From: Deltaproteobacteria bacterium
GTDB lineage: Bacteria; Desulfobacterota; B13-G15
Length of the DNA: 5,965 nt
NCBI GenBank assembly: GCA_003646705.1
Contig: QMLK01000074.1
Location: 1-5,965 of the forward strand
Direction: 5' to 3'
Position numbers and translations under genes: made by a program. Numbering within the stretch: the stretch's first letter is position 1; every line of letters starts with the position of its first letter. The notes beneath the pieces were generated by a model, which worked only from the letters and a program-made list of their open reading frames with translations, had not been told where the DNA came from and searched no databases. Positions 1-5,926 of this stretch are shown here, one piece after another.

Positions 1-1
1 G

Positions 2-598
2 ATGATCTTCAAGGCCAGCTCGATCCCCACCCCGGACTTCGTCCCCCTGGAGGGGGCAAAGGGGGCGCCCTTCCCCCTCCCATGGGTGGTGAAACCGGCT
101 TCAGAGGGCTCGACCATAGGGGTCACTGTGGTCGAGAGGGAGGAGGACCTCGGCAAGGCCGTGGAGCTGGCGAGGCGCTACGACGAAGAGGTCTTCATCG
201 AGAGGTTCATCCCCGGCAAGGAGCTCACCGTGGCGGTCGTGGACGGCAAGGCCTTTGAGGTGGTGGAGGTAGCCCCCAAGACCGGCATCTACGACTACCG
301 AGCCAAATACACCCCCGGGATGACCGATTACCTCATCCCGGCCACCGTCCCGGAGCAGAAGCGGGAGGAGGCGAAGGCCTTGGCCCTCCGGGCCTATGAG
401 GCCCTGGGTTGTTGGGGCTGCGCCCGGGTGGATATGAGGATGGAGGAGGGGGGGAGGATTTGGGTCCTCGAGGTGAACACCATACCCGGGATGACCGAGA
501 CGAGCCTGGTGCCGAAGGCAGCAGCCTACGAAGGGGTATCCTTCGATGACCTCGTGCTCCAGATGCTCAAAGGAGCCTCTTTGAAGGTGAGGAGATGA
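2..598 (+). CDS. ddl: D-alanine--D-alanine ligase, C-terminal part (5' end outside window)
   Basis: ATP-grasp ligase that joins two D-alanines in the cytoplasm for peptidoglycan precursor synthesis. About 198 residues are visible; family members are about 300, so roughly the first third lies left of the window. The ATG at base 2 is probably an internal Met, because the family N-terminal domain is missing and the text starts just before the central ATP-grasp domain (IPTPDF). Landmarks by visible residue: ATP-binding lysine in VVKPASEGSTIGV (29-41), ERFIPGKELTV (67-77), the mobile loop YDYRAKY (97-103), and the Mg-binding set D144 (ARVD), E157 and N159 (LEVNTIPGMT), then SLVPKAA. All expected catalytic residues in this part are present. 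The stop (596-598) overlaps the ftsQ start as ATGA, suggesting translational coupling. The position before ftsQ is classical for the dcw cluster. Identity is secure; the only loss is the window-edge truncation. Confidence 0.96.
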   Translation: MIFKASSIPTPDFVPLEGAKGAPFPLPWVVKPASEGSTIGVTVVEREEDLGKAVELARRYDEEVFIERFIPGKELTVAVVDGKAFEVVEVAPKTGIYDYRAKYTPGMTDYLIPATVPEQKREEAKALALRAYEALGCWGCARVDMRMEEGGRIWVLEVNTIPGMTETSLVPKAAAYEGVSFDDLVLQMLKGASLKVRR

Positions 599-1317
599 GG
601 ACGGCCCTCCTGATGCTCATCGCGGGGATCTTCCTCTCGCTGCCCTGGCTGAAGGGCATGGTGGGGAAGGCCATGCCGCACATAAGGAGGGTGGAGGTGG
701 AGGGCTGCTCAAGGGTCGAGGTGGAGGAGGTGAAGAGGGCGCTTCTGCCTTTCCTCCACGGGAGGTCCCTCGTGGAGGCCGATCTGAGGAGGGCCGCCCG
801 GTCCCTCCGCTCCCACCCTTGGGTGAGGGACTGCGAGTTCTGGATGCTCTTCCCCGACGGGCTGAGGGTGAGGATCGAGGAACGGAGGGCTGTGGCCCTC
901 CTTCAATGGCGAGGGAGTTCCTTCCTGGTGGACGAAAGGGGAAAGACCTTCACAGAGGCCCGTGGGGAAGAGGACCTCCCGTGGATAAAGGGGGTGGCTC
1001 CTTGGGATCAGGAGGAGGTCGGCCGTATCCTGAGGCTCCTCGCCATGGTCCGCCACCATCCCGTCTTCAGCGAGGGGATAGAAGGGGTGGAGGAATACAG
1101 CGGCACCTATATCCTGAGGACAAAGGCGGGGCTTCTGGTCCGTTTGGGGTCCGAGGGACTCCAGGGACAGCTTCGGGCCCTCGAGAGGGTATGGCGTATC
1201 CTCTCCCCCAGGGGCAGCACCCCTGCTTACATCCTCTGCGAGGGACCGGATCGGGTGGTGGTCGGTTTCAAGGGGAGAGCGCCCAAGGCCTCGGGAAGAG
1301 GAAGCCCTGGAGGGTGA
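595..1317 (+). CDS. ftsQ: Cell division protein FtsQ (POTRA domain, bitopic membrane protein)
   Basis: FtsQ/DivIB-type divisome protein of 240 residues that links early ring proteins to the later septal synthesis proteins on the outer face of the inner membrane. A single hydrophobic stretch at about residues 3-19 is followed by a POTRA domain (about 30-100: IRRVEVEGC, then SHPWVRDCEFWMLFPDGLRVRIEERRAVA). The FtsQ beta domain follows, with the typical FLVDERGKTF (110-119). The sequence is divergent, but order, size and domain pattern fit. The ATG at 595 is the only usable start: an in-frame TGA lies at 547-549 and no ATG, GTG or TTG occurs between it and 595. A GAGG-type ribosome site (about 587-594) sits inside the end of ddl. 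The cytoplasmic tail is therefore only about two residues, much shorter than the tail of roughly 25 in E. coli FtsQ. C38 and C80 both lie in the POTRA domain. The C terminus is Gly/Arg/Lys-rich. Confidence 0.9.
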   Translation: MRTALLMLIAGIFLSLPWLKGMVGKAMPHIRRVEVEGCSRVEVEEVKRALLPFLHGRSLVEADLRRAARSLRSHPWVRDCEFWMLFPDGLRVRIEERRAVALLQWRGSSFLVDERGKTFTEARGEEDLPWIKGVAPWDQEEVGRILRLLAMVRHHPVFSEGIEGVEEYSGTYILRTKAGLLVRLGSEGLQGQLRALERVWRILSPRGSTPAYILCEGPDRVVVGFKGRAPKASGRGSPGG

Positions 1318-1336
1318 TCCCCTGAAGGAGGAGAAG

Positions 1337-2566
1337 ATGGCCAAGAGGGAAGAGTACATAGTCGGTTTAGACATAGGGACCACCAAGATATGCGCCTTGG
1401 TGGGGATACCCACCGTGGAGGGGGTGGACGTCATAGGCATAGGCACCTATCCCTCCCACGGCCTGAGGAAGGGGGTGGTGGTGAACATCGAGGCCACCGT
1501 CCGCTCCATCAGGCGGGCGGTGGAGGAGGCTGAACTGATGGCGGGCTGCGAGATCCACTCCGCCTTCGTGGGGATCGCCGGGGGGCATATCAAGGGGATG
1601 AACAGCCACGGGGTGGTGGCCTTGAAGTCCCGGGAGGTCACAGAGGACGACGTTCGGCGGGTGATCGACGCCGCCAAGGCGGTGGCCATCCCCATGGATC
1701 GAGAGGTCATCCACATCTTGCCCCAGGAGTTCATCGTCGATGGGCAGGACGGCATCAAGGACCCACGGGGGATGAGCGGGGTGAGGCTCGAGGTGAAGGT
1801 CCACATCGTCACCGGAGCGGTCACCTCCGCCCAGAACCTCATCAAGTGCGTCAACAAGGCGGGCATGACCGTGGACGACATCGTGCTTCAACAGTTGGCC
1901 GCGAGCGAGGCCGTCCTCACCCCCGAGGAGAAGGAGCTGGGCGTGGCCCTCGTGGATATAGGCGGAGGTACCACCGACCTGGCCATCTTCCACAGGGGCA
2001 GCATAAAGCACACGGCGGTCATCTCCCTCGCGGGGGACCACGTGACAGGCGACATAGCTGTGGGGCTCCGCACCCCCATAGAGGAGGCGGAGAAGCTCAA
2101 AAAGAGGTACGGCTGCGCCCTCGCCTCCATGGCTCCAGTGGAAGAGGTGGAGGTCCCCCCTGTGGGGGAGGGCCAGCGGCCGCGGAAGGTCTCGCGACAG
2201 CTGCTGGCCGAGATCATCGAGCCACGGATGGAGGAGATCCTGGGACTGGTGGAGGAGGAGATAGAACGATCCGGCTTCAGGAGGATGATCCCCTCGGGGG
2301 TGGTCATCACCGGAGGGAGCGCCCTCATGGAGGGGATAGTGGAGCTGGCTGGACAGATCTTCGACCTGCCCGTCAGACGAGGCTACCCCAAGCGCATCGG
2401 GGGGCTGGTGGACATCGTCCGCAACCCCCAGTACGCCACGGCCATAGGGCTGGTGCTCTACGGGGCCAAGGGGGGCAGAAGGGCGGATTTCCAGCCCCAT
2501 GAGGAAAATATCTTCGACAAGGTTAGCAGACGGATGAAGGAGTGGTTCAAGGAGATGTTCTCCTGA
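1337..2566 (+). CDS. ftsA: Cell division protein FtsA, actin-like ATPase
   Basis: Actin-fold ATPase of 409 residues that anchors FtsZ filaments to the inner membrane and helps recruit later division proteins. Landmarks: phosphate-1 motif LDIGTTK (11-17); the FtsA-specific 1C (SHS2) region roughly 82-160; phosphate-2 motif VDIGGGTTD (206-214); adenosine motif [12 protein letters not shown] (322-333), followed by the typical [10 protein letters not shown]. The C terminus (about 392-409, ending [12 protein letters not shown]) is an amphipathic helix with aromatic and basic residues, as expected for the membrane-targeting sequence. Length is within the usual 400-420. The start is set by AAGGAGG at 1325-1331, five bases before the ATG and 19 bases after the ftsQ stop. 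The tight spacing in ddl-ftsQ-ftsA suggests one transcript. No key residue is missing. Confidence 0.97.
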   Translation: MAKREEYIVGLDIGTTKICALVGIPTVEGVDVIGIGTYPSHGLRKGVVVNIEATVRSIRRAVEEAELMAGCEIHSAFVGIAGGHIKGMNSHGVVALKSREVTEDDVRRVIDAAKAVAIPMDREVIHILPQEFIVDGQDGIKDPRGMSGVRLEVKVHIVTGAVTSAQNLIKCVNKAGMTVDDIVLQQLAASEAVLTPEEKELGVALVDIGGGTTDLAIFHRGSIKHTAVISLAGDHVTGDIAVGLRTPIEEAEKLKKRYGCALASMAPVEEVEVPPVGEGQRPRKVSRQLLAEIIEPRMEEILGLVEEEIERSGFRRMIPSGVVITGGSALMEGIVELAGQIFDLPVRRGYPKRIGGLVDIVRNPQYATAIGLVLYGAKGGRRADFQPHEENIFDKVSRRMKEWFKEMFS

Positions 2567-2640
2567 AGGTCAAGGGAAGGGGGGAGACCATGGCCGAGTG
2601 GAAGGATTTGGAACTCCAATTTCCAGAGAAGGAATTCGTA

Positions 2641-2648
2641 AAGGAGGT
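2641..2648 (+). promoter_or_regulatory. Ribosome binding site that decides the ftsZ start
   Basis: AAGGAGGT is a full-length match to the anti-Shine-Dalgarno sequence and sits seven bases before the ATG at 2656. The competing in-frame ATG at 2590 has only a short GGAG placed three bases away. This site and the alignment of [18 protein letters not shown] with the usual FtsZ N terminus favour 2656. The caveat is that AAGGAGGT would also encode Lys-Glu-Val in the longer reading. Confidence 0.75.
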
Positions 2649-2655
2649 CTTCGAC

Positions 2656-3801
2656 ATGTTTGAATTGGAGAAGAACCAAAGCGCAGGGGCCACCATCAAG
2701 GTCATAGGTATCGGTGGGGCGGGATGCAATGCCCTCAACACCATGATCGAGTACGGCCTGGGGGGGGTGGACTTCATCGCCGCCAACACCGACGTCCAAG
2801 CCCTGAGGAGGTGCCTCGCCCCCATAAAGGTGCAGTTGGGCGAGAGGCTCACCGGAGGCAGGGGCGCCGGGGGTGACCCCCAGGTGGGCCGTGATGCAGC
2901 CAAGGAGAGCCTCGACCTGATAAGGGACGTGCTGCACGGGGCCGATATGGTCTTCATCACCGCGGGCCTCGGCGGGGGCACCGGCACCGGAGGGGCCCCC
3001 ATAGTGGCCCAGGTGGCCAAGGAGATGGGGGCCTTGACGGTGGCCATCGTCACCAAACCCTTCCACTTCGAGGGCAAGAAACGGAGACGCCAGGCGGAGG
3101 AGGGCTGGCGGGAGCTGAAGGAGGAGGTGGACACCCTCATCACCATCCCCAACGACCGCCTCTTGGCCATAAGCGACGGGGACACCCCCCTCATGGAGGC
3201 CTTCAGGAAGGCCGATGAGATCCTCTACCAGGCCGCCAAGGGGATCTCCGACCTGATCGTGGTGCCAGGGCTCATAAACCTCGATTTCAACGACGTCCGG
3301 GCCGTGATGTCCGAGATGGGGATGGCCATCATGGGGATGGGTTCCGCCTCCGGCGAGGGCAGGGCCACGGAGGCGGCCCAACGGGCCATATCGAGCCCCT
3401 TGCTCGAGGACATCTCCATCCACGGCGCCCGGGGGGTCCTCATCAACATCACCGGAGGCAGGGACTTGACCCTTCACGAGGTGAGCGAGGCCTCGGAGCT
3501 CATCCAGCAGGAGGCCCACGAGGACGCCAACATCATCTTCGGCGCCGTGGTGGACGAGGGGCTCCAGGGCGAGATGAGGGTCACCGTCATCGCCACCGGC
3601 CTCCAGGCCGAGGAGGCCGAAGTACGCCGTCCCGCCCCCGTCCTGGCGGAGGAGGAGATGCGGGACATGGATGTGCCGGCCTTCATGCGGAGGGGCAAGG
3701 TCCTGGACGACTTCAGCGGCTTCCGCTTCCGACCGAGGAGGGAACCCCACCGCGGGGAGCGCTCGGATCTGCCGACCTTCATGAAGAAACAGGCCGATTG
3801 A
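2656..3801 (+). CDS. ftsZ: Cell division protein FtsZ, tubulin-like GTPase
   Basis: Tubulin homologue that polymerises with GTP into the cytokinetic ring; 381 residues from this start, a normal FtsZ length. Landmarks: [12 protein letters not shown] (15-26) nucleotide loop, NTDVQAL (44-50), tubulin signature GGGTGTG (106-112), TIPNDRLL (163-170), and the T7 loop NLDFND (208-213) with the two catalytic aspartates D210 and D213. These positions differ by at most one from E. coli FtsZ, which supports the start at 2656. An ATG at 2590 would add 22 residues with no counterpart in the FtsZ proteins I know. The linker after the globular domain (from about 318) is short. It holds one binding-peptide-like motif, [10 protein letters not shown] (339-348), before the expected terminal peptide [11 protein letters not shown] (371-381). 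Minor oddities are Cys24 where glycine is usual and GGAP after the signature where GAAP is usual. It follows ftsA, its membrane anchor partner, in the same orientation. Confidence 0.97.
   Translation: MFELEKNQSAGATIKVIGIGGAGCNALNTMIEYGLGGVDFIAANTDVQALRRCLAPIKVQLGERLTGGRGAGGDPQVGRDAAKESLDLIRDVLHGADMVFITAGLGGGTGTGGAPIVAQVAKEMGALTVAIVTKPFHFEGKKRRRQAEEGWRELKEEVDTLITIPNDRLLAISDGDTPLMEAFRKADEILYQAAKGISDLIVVPGLINLDFNDVRAVMSEMGMAIMGMGSASGEGRATEAAQRAISSPLLEDISIHGARGVLINITGGRDLTLHEVSEASELIQQEAHEDANIIFGAVVDEGLQGEMRVTVIATGLQAEEAEVRRPAPVLAEEEMRDMDVPAFMRRGKVLDDFSGFRFRPRREPHRGERSDLPTFMKKQAD
3670..3783 (+). repeat. Two copies of an FtsZ C-terminal-peptide coding motif
   Basis: Bases 3670-3687 encode DVPAFM and bases 3766-3783 encode DLPTFM. 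The two 18-base blocks match at 16 positions, and basic residues follow in each case (RRGK and KKQAD). The 78 bases between them encode an Arg-rich spacer. Either an old short duplication or convergence on a useful peptide could explain this. The similarity is directly visible; function of the inner copy is inferred. Confidence 0.6.
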
Positions 3802-3833
3802 GGGCCCTGAAGGAGGGAACCGCAAGGACAAAC

Positions 3834-3851
3834 CTTTAACCCCCCTTAAAG
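3834..3851. other. Small inverted repeat downstream of ftsZ
   Basis: CTTTAA and TTAAAG form perfect six-base arms around a run of six C. The arms are AT-rich and no T-run follows, so this is a poor intrinsic terminator. It lies 33 bases past the ftsZ stop and just upstream of the candidate promoters for the next gene, so a protein-binding site is possible. The function is unknown. Confidence 0.25.
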
Positions 3852-3863
3852 ATAGCCCGCCCT

Positions 3864-3892
3864 TTGACGCCCAGCCCTGACGTTGCTACAGA
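3864..3892 (+). promoter_or_regulatory. Candidate sigma70-like promoter (upstream) for the radical SAM gene
   Basis: TTGACG (3864-3869) and TACAGA (3887-3892) are separated by 17 bases. The -35 matches five of six consensus bases, while the -10 matches only three. It lies in the 134-base ftsZ-radical SAM gap, which is the longest non-coding stretch between two genes here. The rest of the gap (3802-3863) holds an orphan AAGGAGGG at 3810-3817 and the small inverted repeat, and I see no gene in it. Confidence 0.3.
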
Positions 3893-3911
3893 GGCCATCT
3901 CGTTCTAAGAT
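3883..3911 (+). promoter_or_regulatory. Alternative, overlapping promoter candidate for the radical SAM gene
   Basis: TTGCTA (3883-3888), a 17-base spacer and TAAGAT (3906-3911) give four of six matches in each box. It overlaps the upstream candidate, so at most one is likely to dominate. It would place the transcript start near 3918, only just before the GGAGGG ribosome site at 3924-3929. Confidence 0.3.
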
Positions 3912-3935
3912 GCCCATAGCTTTGGAGGGACATCC

Positions 3936-5612
3936 ATGTCCTTTTACATCAAGAGGCGATACGAAGAACTCCTGAGCCATGAGCGGGGCACCGTCCACAA
4001 GGACTGGGGCGGCAAGATCACCATATGCCTCGTCTTCCCCAACCGCTACCGGGTGGGGATGTCCAACCTCGGCTTTCAGTTGATCTACGCCCTGCTGAAC
4101 GCCCACCCCGATGTGGTATGCGAGAGGGCCTTCCTCCCCGAGAAGGACCTCCTGGAGGAGTACCTCCGAACCCAGACGCCCTTGCTCTCCCTCGAGAGCC
4201 GCCGGCCCCTGAACCAATTCCACGTAGTGGCCTTCTCTCTCCCCTTTGAGAACGACTATCCCAACCTCCTGGAGATCCTCCACCTCGGCAGGGTGCCCGT
4301 ATTCTCGTCGGAGCGAGGGCCGCGGGACCCCTTGGTGGTGGCGGGAGGGGCGGCCATCACCATGAACCCCGAACCGCTGGCCCCTTTCCTGGACTGCGTC
4401 CTCATAGGGGAGGGGGAGGAACTGGTGGAGGAGTTCCTGGAGGGCCTCAGGCGGAGCTGGGACTCTCCGCGGAAGGACCTCCTAAAGGAACTCGCCCTGA
4501 TCCCGGGCATCTACGTGCCCTCCCTCTACGAACCGCGTTGGGGGACCGACGGCACCCTCCAGGAGATCAGGCCCCTCGGTACCGGGGTCCCCGAAAGGGT
4601 GCCGAGGAGGTGGCTCCAGGATCTACGGACCTCGACCTTGATCTCCTCCCCCCTCCTCACCCCCGAAGCCGAATTCGGGGAGACGGTCCTCATCGAGGTG
4701 GGGAGGGGATGTCCCTACAGGTGCCGCTTCTGCGCCGTCCGCACCCTTTACGACCCCTTCAGACCGAGGCCCTTGGAGGCCCTGGAGAGGGCCGCCGAAG
4801 AAGGCCTCGGCCAAACGGGCAAGGTCGGCCTGCTGGGGGCCGCCGTGGCGAGCCACCCTCAGTTCGAGGAGCTCTGCCGCCACATCCTCTCGGAGGGGGG
4901 GAGCTTTTCGGTGGCCTCCTTGAGGGCGGATAGGGTCACACCCGAGGTGGCCAGAGCCCTGGCCGAGGCCGGCCAGCTCCAGGCGACCTTGGCCCCCGAG
5001 GCGGGATCAGAGGCCCTGAGGCAGAGGATCGCCAAAGGGCTGCTGGACGAGGAGATCCTTGAGGCCGTCAGAAACTTGGCCGAGGGGGGGATAACCACCC
5101 TGAAGCTCTACTTCATGGTGGGGCTGCCCGGAGGGGGGGAGGAGGTGAAGGAGATCGCGGCCCTGGTGAGGAGGATCAGGCATCAGATGACGGTCGCCCT
5201 CAAGGGAAGGCGGCGGGAGGAGCTGATAGTGAGCGTGAACCCCTTCGTGCCCAAACCCTGGACTCCCCTTCAGTGGCATCCCTACGAAGGTGTGAAGAGG
5301 CTGCGCCAAAAGATCAAGGCCTTGAAGAGGGAACTCCAAAAGGTCCCCAACTGTAGGCTGTTGCACGACCTGCCCAAGTGGGGCTACTTCCAGGCCCTCT
5401 TCTCCTTGGGGGACAGAAGGGTCGGCCTCTCCCTCTATCGAGGATGGAGGGAAGGGGATTGGCCAAGATACCTGAAGACCGCCCCCTTTAACCCCGATTT
5501 CTGGGTGATGAGGCCCAAAGGAAAGGACGAGAGGTTCCCCTTCGAGGTGATCGATATAGGAGTTGAACGTCAGTTCCTCTGGGAGGAGTACCAGAGGGCT
5601 ATGAGTCCTTAG
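3936..5612 (+). CDS. Radical SAM protein with B12-binding-like N-terminal domain (TIGR03960-like), function unknown
   Basis: Complete 558-residue protein. The ATG at 3936 has GGAGGG six bases upstream. Residues about 28-190 form a Rossmann-like domain resembling the N terminus of B12-binding radical SAM proteins: FPNRYRVGMSNLGFQLIY, FSLPFENDYPN, VVAGGAA, NPEPLAPFLD, IGEGEE. The cobalamin-ligand motif DxHxxG is not seen. The radical SAM core carries the 4Fe-4S motif C259-x3-C263-x2-C266 (GRGCPYRCRFC), then TLAPEAGSEALR (351-362), KLYFMVGLPGGGEE (390-403) and NPFVPKPWTP (435-444). The C-terminal segment (about 478-558, ending VIDIGVERQFLWEEYQRA) also matches the family as I remember it, so nothing seems truncated. 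Some relatives carry or neighbour a DUF2344 partner; none is fused here. It should bind an iron-sulfur cluster and S-adenosylmethionine in the cytoplasm; substrate and product are unknown. It sits 134 bases after ftsZ and probably uses its own promoter. It resembles methylthiotransferase-type enzymes only in the shared core. Confidence 0.88.
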   Translation: MSFYIKRRYEELLSHERGTVHKDWGGKITICLVFPNRYRVGMSNLGFQLIYALLNAHPDVVCERAFLPEKDLLEEYLRTQTPLLSLESRRPLNQFHVVAFSLPFENDYPNLLEILHLGRVPVFSSERGPRDPLVVAGGAAITMNPEPLAPFLDCVLIGEGEELVEEFLEGLRRSWDSPRKDLLKELALIPGIYVPSLYEPRWGTDGTLQEIRPLGTGVPERVPRRWLQDLRTSTLISSPLLTPEAEFGETVLIEVGRGCPYRCRFCAVRTLYDPFRPRPLEALERAAEEGLGQTGKVGLLGAAVASHPQFEELCRHILSEGGSFSVASLRADRVTPEVARALAEAGQLQATLAPEAGSEALRQRIAKGLLDEEILEAVRNLAEGGITTLKLYFMVGLPGGGEEVKEIAALVRRIRHQMTVALKGRRREELIVSVNPFVPKPWTPLQWHPYEGVKRLRQKIKALKRELQKVPNCRLLHDLPKWGYFQALFSLGDRRVGLSLYRGWREGDWPRYLKTAPFNPDFWVMRPKGKDERFPFEVIDIGVERQFLWEEYQRAMSP

Positions 5613-5853
5613 CCCCCTCTTTGCCCTCGGCCTTCTTCTCCTTGTCTCCCTTCCTTTCTGCTTCCTTCTTCCCCTTGTCCTTGTAATCGGTGGCGTACCA
5701 ACCGGTCCCCTTGAGCTGGAAGTTGGTCAAGGAGATTATCCTAGACGCCTCCCCCTGGCAGTACTTGCAGGTCACCACAGGGGGATCGTCCACCTTCTGC
5801 AAGACCTCGAATTCCTTGCCGCAATTCTTACAGCGGTATTCGTAGATGGGCAT
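5599..5853 (-). CDS. FmdB-family small zinc-ribbon protein
   Basis: 84-residue protein with a near-canonical FmdB start, MPIYEYRCKNCGKEFEVLQK. Two CxxC pairs (C8/C11 and C29/C32) should bind one zinc ion. The family motif FQLKGTGWYATDYK (45-58) follows. The last 27 residues are almost all Lys, Glu, Asp, Gly and Ala and are probably disordered. The family is named after a putative regulator of formamidase genes; its actual biochemical role is not established, so nucleic-acid or protein binding is only a guess. The ATG at 5853 is chosen because the family always starts at MPxYEY and AAAGGAGG lies eight bases upstream. An in-frame TTG at 5910 overlaps a likely -35 box and is rejected. It is convergent with the radical SAM gene; the two reading frames overlap by 14 bases, both ending in TAG. 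Confidence 0.93.
   Translation of the reverse strand: MPIYEYRCKNCGKEFEVLQKVDDPPVVTCKYCQGEASRIISLTNFQLKGTGWYATDYKDKGKKEAERKGDKEKKAEGKEGAKDS
5612..5684 (+). terminator. Possible Rho-utilisation-like tract after the radical SAM gene
   Basis: On the plus strand these 73 bases contain no A and only eight G; all the rest are C or T. An RNA read through from the radical SAM gene would be C-rich, G-poor and unstructured here, as Rho loading sites are. The bias comes from the Lys/Glu codons of the FmdB tail on the other strand, so it may be accidental. No hairpin-plus-T-run terminator is seen for either convergent gene. Confidence 0.2.
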
Positions 5854-5861
5854 CTCTCCTT

Positions 5862-5869
5862 CCTCCTTT
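5862..5869 (-). promoter_or_regulatory. Ribosome binding site that decides the FmdB-family start
   Basis: AAAGGAGG on the minus strand lies eight bases before the ATG at 5853. A second, closer AAGGAG (5856-5861) lies only two bases from the ATG and is probably not the main site. Confidence 0.75.
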
Positions 5870-5881
5870 CCGGAGAAAGAC

Positions 5882-5910
5882 AAAATAAGGCCCGAGGCCC
5901 TCGCTTTCAA
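5882..5910 (-). promoter_or_regulatory. Sigma70-like promoter for the FmdB-family gene
   Basis: On the minus strand TTGAAA (5905-5910) and TATTTT (5882-5887) are separated by exactly 17 bases, with five and four consensus matches. Transcription would start near 5875, giving a leader of about 22 bases that contains the AAAGGAGG ribosome site. It is the best promoter match I found in the window. Confidence 0.5.
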
Positions 5911-5926
5911 GGGAAAAATTATCCCT
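5910..5926. other. Inverted repeat abutting the FmdB-gene promoter
   Basis: AGGGA (5910-5914) and TCCCT (5922-5926) flank a seven-base AT-only centre. The repeat touches the outer edge of the -35 box, where an activator site or an AT-rich upstream element could lie. The arms are only five bases long, so chance is a real possibility. Bases 5927-5965 show no gene. Confidence 0.2.

Noticed and set aside
2..4. Base 2 ATG as the true start of the first gene
   Set aside because: The whole N-terminal domain of Ddl would be missing, while the rest of the protein is intact; the window edge explains this better.
418..432. CWGC in the ligase as a redox or metal CxxC site
   Set aside because: It lies in the core just before the Mg-binding aspartate, where Ddl proteins often have a cysteine or glycine; no second cysteine pair is present.
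709..1446. A 245-codon minus-strand open frame opposite ftsQ and the start of ftsA
   Set aside because: Pro/Ser/Gly-rich translation, no domain, and it crosses two well-supported plus-strand genes.
1367..2500. A 377-codon minus-strand open frame opposite ftsA
   Set aside because: The composition is the same shadow type (His/Gly/Pro/Leu-rich), it shows no motif, and it lies fully within a secure ftsA.
1846..2502. A 218-codon plus-strand open frame inside ftsA in another frame
   Set aside because: Arg/Gly/His-rich translation typical of an out-of-frame reading of GC-rich DNA.
2458..3831. A 457-codon open frame on the minus strand opposite ftsZ
   Set aside because: Its translation is rich in Gly, His, Pro and Asp with no recognisable domain. 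It is the usual shadow of a GC-rich gene, and ftsZ on the other strand is certain.
3834..3851. Intrinsic terminator after ftsZ
   Set aside because: The stem is six AT-rich pairs with a C loop and no following T-run, so it would be too weak.
5629..5680. Simple-sequence repeat in the C/T-rich stretch
   Set aside because: There is no regular repeat unit; the bias follows from the Lys/Glu codons of the FmdB-family tail.
5854..5910. A 19-residue N-terminal extension of the FmdB-family protein from TTG at 5910
   Set aside because: The family begins at MPxYEY, a strong ribosome site lies just before 5853, and the TTG is part of the likely -35 box.
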